A program made the translations under genes and the position numbers. Shown one piece after another: positions 17,433-25,578 of a stretch of DNA of 35,531 nucleotides. Under the pieces are notes generated by a model. It was not told the DNA's origin. It worked only from the letters and a program-made list of their open reading frames with translations, and did no database searches. Where the stretch lies: positions 1-35,531 of the forward strand of contig JASJXV010000018.1 in the NCBI GenBank assembly GCA_030123805.1, written 5' to 3'. How positions within the stretch are numbered: position 1 is the stretch's first letter; every line of letters starts with the position of its first letter. The stretch is from Gammaproteobacteria bacterium. GTDB lineage: Bacteria > Pseudomonadota > Gammaproteobacteria > Pseudomonadales > Azotimanducaceae.

Positions 17433-18308
17433 TCATTCAATAATGGTCTCGCCTGATTCCTTCACTATTGTATTCTCAATGGCACCCAGACCTTCAATCT
17501 CTATTCTTACCACATCGCCTTCGGTAAGATAGACTGGCGGTTGCATAGCCATGCCAACCCCTGCCGGGGTTCCTGTTGCTAATACGTCACCCGGTTCCAG
17601 GGTAAAAGCCGTAGTCAGGTGCGCTATTTGCTCGTAACAATCAAAAATCAGATGCCGGGTATTGGAATCTTGTCTTAATTCCCCGTTTACCCAGGTTTTT
17701 AATTCCAGATTATGGGGATCATCAATGTCATCGGATGTCACAAGATAGGGTCCAAAGGGACCGTGGGTATCAAAGGACTTGCCGATCTGAAAGGTTTGGG
17801 CACGTAACTGCCAATCCCTGACACTCACATCATTGACAATTGTGAATCCGGCAATTACTTCATGCGCGCGCTCAACCGGAACGTGTCTGCAACGTTTTCC
17901 AATGATCACACCCAACTCGCCTTCGTAATCAAGCATATCAGATGCTATCGGTAGATCAATTGGATCAAAGGGACCGTTGACGCAGGTAGACTGTTTATTA
18001 AACCAGATCTGGACCTTGGGCTTATCTGTACCCGATTCTTGTATGTGATCGGCGTAATTAAGGCCGATTGCGAGGAATTTACCGGGTTTCATGATCGGAG
18101 CTTCAAGTCGAACCTGCGCAATAGGAATGCATGGTCCTGCATTGGCCAGCGCCTTGCGTGCTGTTTCCATAGCGGCATCTCCGGCGATCAGAAAATCCAG
18201 CATATTTGTGGGCAGATCAGGAGCATCTACCGAGAGATCGATCACACTGTTATCAGATACCAGCCCCAATCGGGTCCGCTTTTCATGGGTAAAGGTTACA
18301 ATTTTCAC
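17433..18308 (-). CDS. Fumarylacetoacetate hydrolase family protein
   Basis: An FAH-fold enzyme that hydrolyses or decarboxylates a 1,3-dicarbonyl compound, commonly in aromatic or ring-cleavage catabolism. It has the metal-binding E129-x-E131 in DYEGELGVIIGKR, then NDVSVRDWQ, GKSFDTHGPFGPYLV and the late ATGTPAGVGM. The long frame reads back into the regulator gene, but homology starts at KIVTFTHEKRTRLGLV, so GTG 18308 is the probable start (291 residues). It begins 4 bases after the TetR stop, making a two-gene operon regulated by that protein. The exact reaction is unknown. Confidence 0.87.
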   Translation of the reverse strand: MKIVTFTHEKRTRLGLVSDNSVIDLSVDAPDLPTNMLDFLIAGDAAMETARKALANAGPCIPIAQVRLEAPIMKPGKFLAIGLNYADHIQESGTDKPKVQIWFNKQSTCVNGPFDPIDLPIASDMLDYEGELGVIIGKRCRHVPVERAHEVIAGFTIVNDVSVRDWQLRAQTFQIGKSFDTHGPFGPYLVTSDDIDDPHNLELKTWVNGELRQDSNTRHLIFDCYEQIAHLTTAFTLEPGDVLATGTPAGVGMAMQPPVYLTEGDVVRIEIEGLGAIENTIVKESGETIIE

Positions 18309-18312
18309 CTGG

Positions 18313-18975
18313 CTAGAGTTTCCAGTTGATAACTTCAGGCAGTGGTGATCTTCGCGGCGCTGAAACCGCTGGTAACGGGCTTTGCGCCAACGCCCTGGCA
18401 ACCACGTCTGGTAACCCAAGCATGCGAAGAATACTGCGAATAGCTTCCTCTGAAACATCCGCTTCGAGATTACCCTGGGCTATTTCAAGTATCACATGAC
18501 GGACCATGCCGTGAATCAGATTTAGCGTAAAGTGGATGTCGCCAATCCTGAAACGACCGGCGGTTACTCCTTTTTGTATATATGAAAGACATTGCGCCAG
18601 ACTTTGATGCAATATCTGGTACCTCGAGCGGCCTGAATACTCCAGAAAAATCAGCCAGTCTTCGTTGTGTTGTGCCTGCTGAAAGGTGTATTTCAGTGTT
18701 GCAGCCATCAACATTGCTGGATCCTTGAGGGTCGAATTAAACCTGTCCAGTTGAGTATCGAACACTTCCTGAATATCATCCAGAACAGCTTCGAAAATAG
18801 CCTGCTTGTGTTCGAAATAATTGTAGAAAGTACCCAAACCGACATCCGCTTCTTCAGTAATGTCCTGAACAGAGATTTTTTCCTGACCCCCTCTGTAGGC
18901 AAGTTTTCGCGTTGCTTCAATCAAGGCGGTACGAGTTCGTTGTCGTTTACGTTCAGTGCGTGATAGATCTGCCAT
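18313..18975 (-). CDS. TetR family transcriptional regulator
   Basis: A 220-residue repressor with the N-terminal helix-turn-helix in ISVQDITEEADVGLGTFYNY (about residues 34-53) preceded by the basic stretch RTERKRQRTR. The C-terminal ligand domain has no recognised specificity. The FAH gene follows after 4 bases, so it probably controls that gene and its own promoter, and perhaps the divergent acyl-CoA dehydrogenase at 19424. An imperfect inverted repeat (GCATCA...TGATGC, 19072-19097) lies in the spacer and could be its operator, but this is weak. Confidence 0.85.
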   Translation of the reverse strand: MADLSRTERKRQRTRTALIEATRKLAYRGGQEKISVQDITEEADVGLGTFYNYFEHKQAIFEAVLDDIQEVFDTQLDRFNSTLKDPAMLMAATLKYTFQQAQHNEDWLIFLEYSGRSRYQILHQSLAQCLSYIQKGVTAGRFRIGDIHFTLNLIHGMVRHVILEIAQGNLEADVSEEAIRSILRMLGLPDVVARALAQSPLPAVSAPRRSPLPEVINWKL

Positions 18976-19423
18976 GTTCGCTGCTACTCAATGCTATTCG
19001 GTGGATGCTTGATTCCCAGTCAGAAGGCCGTCCGAGGATTCCCTCCAGGAGTTGTGATCATACTTTTTTTAGCATCAATTGCAATTGTGAATGATGCACC
19101 CCTATGTTCATTTTAATGCATGGTGTCTAGTGATTGCCGCGGATGAATCGTATACTTTGTGTCTGCGGGTGCTCTGGAGGTGAGAGGGAAGTTACCCCGG
19201 GGCAACTGGTCGCGAAACAGATTGTTTCATGTTACCTGCAACAATAGCGCCCATTTCTAGCCATAATTTCACATATGAACCAATAGGCGATCTATTCAGT
19301 AGTTCTAATCTGCATTTATGTAGTAGAAGTAGATATCTTTAAATTCAATGGTATAGGGATGATACCTACAGTAAAGTATCAGGTATTGCTGGAATGGTGC
19401 CGATCGAACAAGAAGAGAACAAT
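18976..19423. other. 448-base divergent spacer between TetR and acyl-CoA dehydrogenase genes
   Basis: No protein or RNA gene is supported here. It must hold the divergent promoters. Visible are the imperfect repeat GCATCA...TGATGC at 19072-19097 and a TATACT near 19150, without a convincing -35 partner. A short inverted repeat ATACCT...AGGTAT lies within about 60 bases of the downstream start. Confidence 0.5.
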
Positions 19424-20590
19424 ATGGACTTCAATTTCAACGATCAACAAATCGCAATCCGGGATTCTGTGAGCAAGATCTGTGCAGATTTTGGAGAGGA
19501 TTATTGGCTGCAGCGGGATTCAGATGGGAAATTCCCGGTGGAGTTTCTGGATGCCATAACAGCAGGGGGTTGGCTCGGAATAGCAATGCCCGAGGAATAT
19601 GGCGGGGCGGGGCTTGGCATAGTCGAAGCCGCCATCCTGTCCCATACCATTACACGCTCTGGTGCCGGTTTTAGTGGTGCGTCAGCAGTGCATCTAAATC
19701 TCTTCGGCCCTCACCCGATTGTAGTATTTGGTACAAATGAACAGAAACAGCGATTCCTGCCGCGTTTGATTGCAGGCAAAGACAGGGCTTGTTTTGGTGT
19801 TACAGAACCGGATGCCGGGCTGAATACCGCGCGCCTCTCCACCAAAGCTACCCGGGATGGTGACCACTATGTCCTGAATGGACGCAAAATGTGGACTTCC
19901 ACTGCACAAACAGCCAATAAAATACTGATCATCGCCCGTACCACGCCCTTTGAAGAGTGTGAAAAGCCGATGGATGGTTTGAGTCTTTTTTACACAGACC
20001 TGGATCGATCAAAAATTGAAGTACGTTTGATCGACAAAATGGGTCGAAAAGCTGTAGATTCAAACGCTCTTTTTATTGACGATCTGATCGTGCCGGTGGA
20101 AGACCGAATTGGGGCAGAAGGAGATGGTTGGAAGTGTTTACTGCACGGATTGAACCCCGAAAGAATATTGATAGCTGCAGAATCTGTGGGATTGGGGCAG
20201 GCTGCGCTGGAACGGGCTGCAAATTACGCCAGAGAACGGATTGTATTTGATCGACCGATCGGTAAAAACCAGGCGATACAGCATCCACTGGCAGTGAACT
20301 GGATGGAACTGGAAGCGGCTCATTTAATGGCCTTCAAGGCTGCGGCACTTTATGACAACGGGCAATCATGCGGAGCGGAAGCCAATGCAGCAAAATATCT
20401 CGCCGCTGAGGCGGCGCTGAGCGCCTGTCAAAGAGCGGTTTTGACCCATGGAGGTATGGGCTATGCGAAAGAGTTTCATGTGGAGCGATATTTGAGGGAA
20501 ATAATGATAGCAGTCATTGCCCCCGTCAGTCAGGAGATGATTAAATCATTCATCGCAGAAAAAGTACTCGGCCAGGCAAAGAGTTACTAA
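19424..20590 (+). CDS. Acyl-CoA dehydrogenase family protein
   Basis: The 388-residue flavoprotein has the FAD block FGVTEPDAGLNTARLS near 124-139 and the second block NGRKMWTS. The classic C-terminal YEGT motif is replaced by IAVIAPVSQEM. A glutamate at E246 (LNPERILIA) occupies the position of the catalytic base in isovaleryl-CoA-dehydrogenase-type enzymes. The C-terminus AEKVLGQAKSY is typical of this subgroup. I start at ATG 19424 with AGAAGAG at 19411-19417; ten extra residues from ATG 19394 are possible. It is divergent from the TetR-FAH pair, which may regulate it. The acyl substrate is unknown. Confidence 0.9.
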   Translation: MDFNFNDQQIAIRDSVSKICADFGEDYWLQRDSDGKFPVEFLDAITAGGWLGIAMPEEYGGAGLGIVEAAILSHTITRSGAGFSGASAVHLNLFGPHPIVVFGTNEQKQRFLPRLIAGKDRACFGVTEPDAGLNTARLSTKATRDGDHYVLNGRKMWTSTAQTANKILIIARTTPFEECEKPMDGLSLFYTDLDRSKIEVRLIDKMGRKAVDSNALFIDDLIVPVEDRIGAEGDGWKCLLHGLNPERILIAAESVGLGQAALERAANYARERIVFDRPIGKNQAIQHPLAVNWMELEAAHLMAFKAAALYDNGQSCGAEANAAKYLAAEAALSACQRAVLTHGGMGYAKEFHVERYLREIMIAVIAPVSQEMIKSFIAEKVLGQAKSY

Positions 20591-20616
20591 AAGCATGCAT
20601 GACCATCAGCCGGATG

Positions 20617-20632
20617 GGAGGTAAGGATTATC
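20617..20632 (+). promoter_or_regulatory. Strong ribosome binding site with no standard start codon
   Basis: GGAGGT at 20617-20622 is followed at 4 and 7 bases by in-frame ATT (20627) and ATC (20630). In this frame the previous stop is TGA 20600-20602 and the first ATG, GTG or TTG is not met until 20792, in the middle of the second membrane helix. The ATG at 20637 is in another frame and closes after about 25 codons. Confidence 0.55.
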
Positions 20633-23146
20633 GAACATGAAGTCGAACAAGTCGCGGCACAGGTTTCACATATCGCTGATCTTGTATCCGGCATTACTGT
20701 ACTGTTACTGGTAGCCGCACTTACTACAATCCTGAGCAAGAGATTAAGCAAACTGCCGCTGACAATTGCTCTGGTACTCATTGGTATTGTTTTGGCGCAA
20801 CTTGCGGACATAGTTCCTGTTTTGAGTGTCATATCAGATTTCCAGTTAACACCCGATCTGATTCTGTTTGTTTTTATACCTACGCTGATTTTTGAATCCG
20901 CATTTAATCTTGATGCGCGACAGGTAGGAAGAAATATTCTGCCCATTCTTACGTTGGCGGTTCCCGGGCTTATCCTCTCTACAGCGATAATCGGCGTTTT
21001 CATGTGGCTGGTCACGCCATTCGATCTCATCGTCTCACTGCTACTCGGTGCAATTCTCAGCGCGACGGATCCAGTGGCAGTGATATCCATATTCAAGCAA
21101 TTGGGAGTACCCGAACGATTAACAGTACTGGTGGAAGGCGAGAGCCTGTTTAATGACGCCACTTCTCTGGTGATGGCAACCTTGATATCGGGCATTATGA
21201 TTACGCGTGGTTTTTCAGGTGAGGTGGTTTTATCCGGCGTAGGTGAATTTCTCCTGGTGTTCATTGGTGGTGTGGTGGTCGGCTGGGTGCTGGCGCTTGT
21301 CGTTGGTGAAACATTGGGCCGTATTGAATCGGATCCCGCCATCGAGATTACTTTTACCACAATACTGGCTTACTTCTCATTCATCATCGCTGAACACGGT
21401 TTCCATGTCAGTGGCATCATGGCTGTTGTAGCAGCCGGAGTAACCATGGGCAGTTGGGGAAAGTCGAAGATTTCGCCATCCATTGCCGAATTCATGGAAC
21501 ACTTCTGGGAATATCTTGCGTATGTTGCCAACGTACTCATATTTCTGATGGTAGGACTCCAGGTCGATTTATTACACCTGTGGCAGTCAATTGATCTCAT
21601 TGCACTTGTCGTCATAGCAATGTTGGTTTCACGAGCGATTGTGGTTTTCGGATTGGTCCCCATCGTTGGAAAATTACCGGGATCCGATGCAGTGGATAGA
21701 GCATTTCAAATGGTGATGTATTGGGGTGGTCTCAGAGGAGCAATTGCATTGGCCATTGTGCTCTCGCTACCTGAATTTGAACACAAGCAAACTCTGGTTG
21801 CTATCGTTATGGGAGCGGTATTGTTTACGCTGCTTGTGCAGGGACTGAGTATTGAGGCCCTGGTTAAATTGTTAGGCCTTGATAAGTTAAATATCGCTGA
21901 TAGTCTCGCGAAGACGGAAGGGGACCGTAATGCCAGACAGCAAGGACTTGCAAGGTTGAATAATCTCGTAGCGAGTGGGCTCTTTTCCGAAAGAATAGCG
22001 GATCACCTGCGTCACAAGTGTGAGCAGAATCTGGTTGAGTTAAACACACAGATAGCGGAGTTGCATGAGAGCATCGGCGCAACACAGGAGATCACTATTC
22101 TGTCAATGAGATGTTTGGCGAGAGAGAAGGCTCGATACTATGAATTGTTCAGACGGGGCCTGATTAGCGAGTGGGCGTTTCGGGAACTGGATCACACGGC
22201 AAATGTACAGTTGGATGCGGCCAGACATATGGGGAAATTACCCAGCTCAAAAATGGAAACTTCCATAGGTAAAGCCGCCAGTATCTTTGTTATGAGAATG
22301 TTGGAATACGTACCCGGGTCCAGCAGACTAGTCGAGAAAATGCGCACTCGTCGCATTGTCAGAGACTATAATGTTGCCTGGGGGAGGTATCGAGCATCTA
22401 ACAGTGTGCTGCATAATCTGAATAATATTGCCAGGGACCACCAGATTGAAGGCGAAACGGTAGAAAAAGCTCGCACCATTTATGCGAATATACGCCAGGA
22501 TATGAAGCTGCAAATAGACGAAGTTGCCGATCAATATCCTGAATTTGTGGAAACCGTACAACAGCAGCTGGGAGAGCGACTTCTCCTGATTGCTGAACGT
22601 GAATCGGTAGAACAGGCTGCCGAACTGGGAACTATGCAACACGGCATTGCCGATCAGATTCTAAAGGATCAGGACAATCGAATTCGTCAACTTAAGAATG
22701 ATGATGTTTCGGCATCATTGGAAGTGGGTGTTGAAGAGCTATTAAGAAAAGTACCCTTTTTCGAGGCAATTAATGAAGATGATTTTGGTACTGTTGCCGA
22801 TCACCTGAGACCACGCACTGTACCTCGAGGAACCGACATCATTAAGCAGGGGAAAGAGGGCGCTTCCATGTTTCTTATAGCGCGGGGGATTGCTAAAGTG
22901 TTTGTCCGCGAAGGAGAGCGGGAAGTACAGGTTGCAACTCTATACGCAGGTGATTTCTTTGGGGAAGCTGCGTTATTACATGCGCAGCCGAGAAATGCTA
23001 CCACCCGGGCTGCTACGCCCTGTTCGCTTTATGAACTTAAGAAAGTGGATTTGGATAAGCTATGCTCGGACTACCCCAGTATTCAGGCAGCAGTTGAAGC
23101 AGTTGACCGGGAACGACTGTGGTCGAATAATAGCAGTGATGATTAA
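20627..23146 (+). CDS. CPA1 Na+/H+ antiporter with C-terminal cyclic-nucleotide-binding domain
   Basis: An inner-membrane cation/proton antiporter with a cytosolic sensor tail, an arrangement like plant SOS1. About 12 membrane helices occupy residues 15-420, with the family blocks PTLIFESAFNLDARQ, LSATDPVAVISIFKQLGVPE and the ion-binding ND in GESLFNDATS. A long charged helical linker follows. A cNMP-binding domain lies near 700-820, with the phosphate cassette FFGEAALLHAQPRNATTRA. The first helix (SGITVLLLVAALTTIL) requires translation to begin upstream of TTG 20792, so I place the start at ATT 20627 after GGAGGT; this is inference. A universal stress protein follows by 20 bases. Confidence 0.88.
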   Translation: MIEHEVEQVAAQVSHIADLVSGITVLLLVAALTTILSKRLSKLPLTIALVLIGIVLAQLADIVPVLSVISDFQLTPDLILFVFIPTLIFESAFNLDARQVGRNILPILTLAVPGLILSTAIIGVFMWLVTPFDLIVSLLLGAILSATDPVAVISIFKQLGVPERLTVLVEGESLFNDATSLVMATLISGIMITRGFSGEVVLSGVGEFLLVFIGGVVVGWVLALVVGETLGRIESDPAIEITFTTILAYFSFIIAEHGFHVSGIMAVVAAGVTMGSWGKSKISPSIAEFMEHFWEYLAYVANVLIFLMVGLQVDLLHLWQSIDLIALVVIAMLVSRAIVVFGLVPIVGKLPGSDAVDRAFQMVMYWGGLRGAIALAIVLSLPEFEHKQTLVAIVMGAVLFTLLVQGLSIEALVKLLGLDKLNIADSLAKTEGDRNARQQGLARLNNLVASGLFSERIADHLRHKCEQNLVELNTQIAELHESIGATQEITILSMRCLAREKARYYELFRRGLISEWAFRELDHTANVQLDAARHMGKLPSSKMETSIGKAASIFVMRMLEYVPGSSRLVEKMRTRRIVRDYNVAWGRYRASNSVLHNLNNIARDHQIEGETVEKARTIYANIRQDMKLQIDEVADQYPEFVETVQQQLGERLLLIAERESVEQAAELGTMQHGIADQILKDQDNRIRQLKNDDVSASLEVGVEELLRKVPFFEAINEDDFGTVADHLRPRTVPRGTDIIKQGKEGASMFLIARGIAKVFVREGEREVQVATLYAGDFFGEAALLHAQPRNATTRAATPCSLYELKKVDLDKLCSDYPSIQAAVEAVDRERLWSNNSSDD

Positions 23147-23166
23147 TAGGAAAAGATAGCCGCGAT

Positions 23167-24111
23167 ATGAATGATGACAAAGTTCTATTCAATAAAATAT
23201 TTGTAGTTCTTGAACCACAACAACAGGAACAGCTTGCTTTCAATCGAGCTGTATACCTGGCCAAATCGACAGGAGCTTCTCTGCATCTATTCGTCTGTGC
23301 CTACGATATTGCAATCGGGATAGCCACGTTTTTAACCGGTGCACAAAAAGACAATTTCATCCGTACCATTGTCGACGGCAACAAAGTCATGGTTGAAGGA
23401 CTCACCCGACATCTGGATAAGGACGGTATAGAAGTTACCACGGAGGTGATCTGGAATAGCCATCCCAGCGAAGCCATTATCGATGCGTTAAGAGCTTCTG
23501 ATTGTGATCTGCTGATAAAAAAAGCCAAGCTGCATAGCCGATTTCAGGAGGTGATATTCAGTCATCTTGACTGGAATATTCTCAGGTTCTCACAATGCCC
23601 CGTACTACTGGTCAAAAAAGGACAATGGGACGAGATTGGACAGGTTCTTGCTGCTGTCAATGCGGCACCCGAGGATGAAGTGCACAGAGAGCTAAATACC
23701 AAAATCCTTGAAACCAGTAGATATCTTGCCTCAAAACTTAATTTTGAACTGCATCTGGTCTCGGCTTATCCTGCACCGCCGATCTATCTTCCCATGAGCA
23801 GCGATGGAAAAAATCCGGTTAATTATCGCAAAAAAATGTCGCAGATGGTCACTGACAACGTCGGTAGGTTTGCCGAACAATTTTCTGTCGCAGAGGAACA
23901 TATACACCTGGTGGAAGGTCCGGTTGATTGGGTCATTCCGACCGTATCCCGCGACATTGTTGCCGAATTTGTAGTCATGGGAACCGTTGCGCGCCAGCGA
24001 ATGGGTGGCATGGCATTGGGGAACACGGCTGAACATATACTGGATGAACTAAACTGTGACGTGCTGGTATTGAAATCAAGTGACATCGAATCACCACCTG
24101 ATTCAGATTGA
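23167..24111 (+). CDS. Tandem universal stress protein (UspE-like)
   Basis: The 314 residues contain two Usp domains, about 8-150 and 155-305, as in UspE. The second carries the ATP-binding pattern MGTVARQRMGGMALGNTAEH (G-x2-G-x9-GN/S type) and ends DVLVLK. The first domain has a weaker version, LLVKK at its end and SRFQEVIFSHLDWNIL in the loop, so nucleotide binding there is doubtful. It is cytoplasmic and likely co-transcribed with the antiporter, suggesting a shared osmotic or ionic stress response. It is convergent with mnmH, 10 bases away. Confidence 0.88.
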   Translation: MNDDKVLFNKIFVVLEPQQQEQLAFNRAVYLAKSTGASLHLFVCAYDIAIGIATFLTGAQKDNFIRTIVDGNKVMVEGLTRHLDKDGIEVTTEVIWNSHPSEAIIDALRASDCDLLIKKAKLHSRFQEVIFSHLDWNILRFSQCPVLLVKKGQWDEIGQVLAAVNAAPEDEVHRELNTKILETSRYLASKLNFELHLVSAYPAPPIYLPMSSDGKNPVNYRKKMSQMVTDNVGRFAEQFSVAEEHIHLVEGPVDWVIPTVSRDIVAEFVVMGTVARQRMGGMALGNTAEHILDELNCDVLVLKSSDIESPPDSD

Positions 24112-24121
24112 GTTTTGTTAG

Positions 24122-25243
24122 CTAATTCCCAGACAGGAACTCACTCGTGGCGAATCCCTGTTGACAAAGCCAATCCATGATTTCTTCATGAGTGCCTTTA
24201 AACATGATTCTATGCTGCTTCTTCTCCAACTGGTATGCGTACATTGGATCATAGTAATTGATTAGCAGTTCTGCGATCCACTCTTTGTGGAGTTCCGCTG
24301 TTCCGGTCTGTTGCTGCTGCAGAGCAGATTCCATCAAACTATTCAACGCGGCATATCTGGTGCCACCCAGTCGTTTGGAGATGCCATGCAAACTGTTTAA
24401 CAGATATCGTGAATACATCTCAAATGCGGCGCCTTCAGACTGGGCATTGTTTTTATACTCGAACCATTGATCGATGATATATTCTGCATGGATTCGATTA
24501 ACCCGTTCAGCCAGAGTAGCTTCAATAATAATCAACTCTGCAGCGTTCATCCTGGCGAACAGTGGATCTGGCACTTTCAGACGGCCAATCAAGGCACTCT
24601 CATCTTCTACTAGCAGTCGCTGGCATTGTGAATGATGGAGCTGCAATAGCCTGATTGCCAAAAGGTTCTCAAAATTAATTTGAGTTGGCTGCGGTGTGAG
24701 TCTTTTTCCAAATGCCGAACCTCGATGGCAGGCCATTGCTTCAAGGTCTACTTTTGCGTTGAATTGATGTAGTAGGCGGGTTTTACCGGTTCCGGTTTTC
24801 CCGCCAATAATATACAGCTCAGATGCAGCTGCCCATCTTTCGGTGCCAGCAATTAGAAAGCGTCGCAGGGCTTTATAACCACCGTCAATCCGCGGAATTT
24901 CTGTGCCGCATTCCGCTAGCCATGCAGTTGCGATTTTTGATCTTTGGCCACCTCTGAAGCAATACAGGCAAGCGTCTGGATTACGGCGAATGAATTCTTG
25001 CCACTGAGCGATGCGACAGGATTTTAGGTCTCCGCTAACCATCTTATGACCAGCGGTGATGGCCATTGCCGATCCCTGTTGCTTATAAATAATTCCAATT
25101 TGTTGCCTTTCAGAATCGTTGAGAAGGGGTAGGTTTACAGCCGTCGGGAAGGCACCCTTGCTAAACTCAATTTCGGCTCGAACGTCCAGCAACGGCCTGT
25201 TTTCAAGGAACAGACGTGGATAATCCTGCGCTGTGATCAGCAT
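24122..25243 (-). CDS. mnmH: tRNA 2-selenouridine synthase (SelU)
   Basis: MnmH replaces sulfur with selenium (via a geranylated intermediate) at the wobble 2-thiouridine of tRNAs for Lys, Glu and Gln. The N-terminal rhodanese domain has the active cysteine C95 in CLYCFRGGQRSKIATAWL (C97 in E. coli). The C-terminal P-loop NTPase has GGKTGTGKT at 147-155. The 373-residue length is typical. It implies selenophosphate synthetase (SelD) elsewhere in the genome and hence selenium use. It is a single gene, convergent with the stress protein. Confidence 0.93.
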   Translation of the reverse strand: MLITAQDYPRLFLENRPLLDVRAEIEFSKGAFPTAVNLPLLNDSERQQIGIIYKQQGSAMAITAGHKMVSGDLKSCRIAQWQEFIRRNPDACLYCFRGGQRSKIATAWLAECGTEIPRIDGGYKALRRFLIAGTERWAAASELYIIGGKTGTGKTRLLHQFNAKVDLEAMACHRGSAFGKRLTPQPTQINFENLLAIRLLQLHHSQCQRLLVEDESALIGRLKVPDPLFARMNAAELIIIEATLAERVNRIHAEYIIDQWFEYKNNAQSEGAAFEMYSRYLLNSLHGISKRLGGTRYAALNSLMESALQQQQTGTAELHKEWIAELLINYYDPMYAYQLEKKQHRIMFKGTHEEIMDWLCQQGFATSEFLSGN

Positions 25244-25305
25244 GTCTCAGTCTATCCTGGTCAATGGGTGCAAATAAAATACGCTACCGCCAATTACCCA
25301 GATAT

Positions 25306-25430
25306 TCAATAGGTCATCATAGTGTGGAGTTTGCCCCAACGCCACTGCTCGAGATCATCACCCAGCAGGGCGCGCGCTCTCCGGGTGGCATCCATGAGAC
25401 TGGATTTCATAACAGCGAGCAAACCAAATA
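25306..25430 (-). pseudogene. Possible penicillin-acylase-family relic
   Basis: On the minus strand this gap encodes RARALLGDDLEQWRWGKLHT, closely matching the LGxDPxxWRWGxLH block of the penicillin acylase/AHL acylase family, within about 40 open codons that close at 25306-25308. Flanking sequence does not continue the match in any frame. It would be an internal or C-terminal fragment left by deletion. The plus strand is also open here (94 codons), so the call rests on one motif only. Confidence 0.4.
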
Positions 25431-25578
25431 CACCCAATGTTACTGGAGTATGATTGGGTCGATGACCGTCAACCGGGGATGCCGGACAGCGAGCTGTCGC
25501 TCGCTTTTGTGGAAGCCAATATCCGCATCGCCCAGGGTCACTACTTGAAAATTACCGGGGAAACGACCAGGCTCGATA

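Noticed and set aside
20587-21360. 257-codon minus-strand frame opposite the antiporter
   Set aside because: Its Ser/Thr/Arg/Met-rich composition is the usual shadow of a membrane-protein gene on the other strand.
25264-25548. 94-codon plus-strand frame between mnmH and the thiolase
   Set aside because: It is antisense to the acylase-like motif, lacks a ribosome site and has a non-protein-like composition in its second half.
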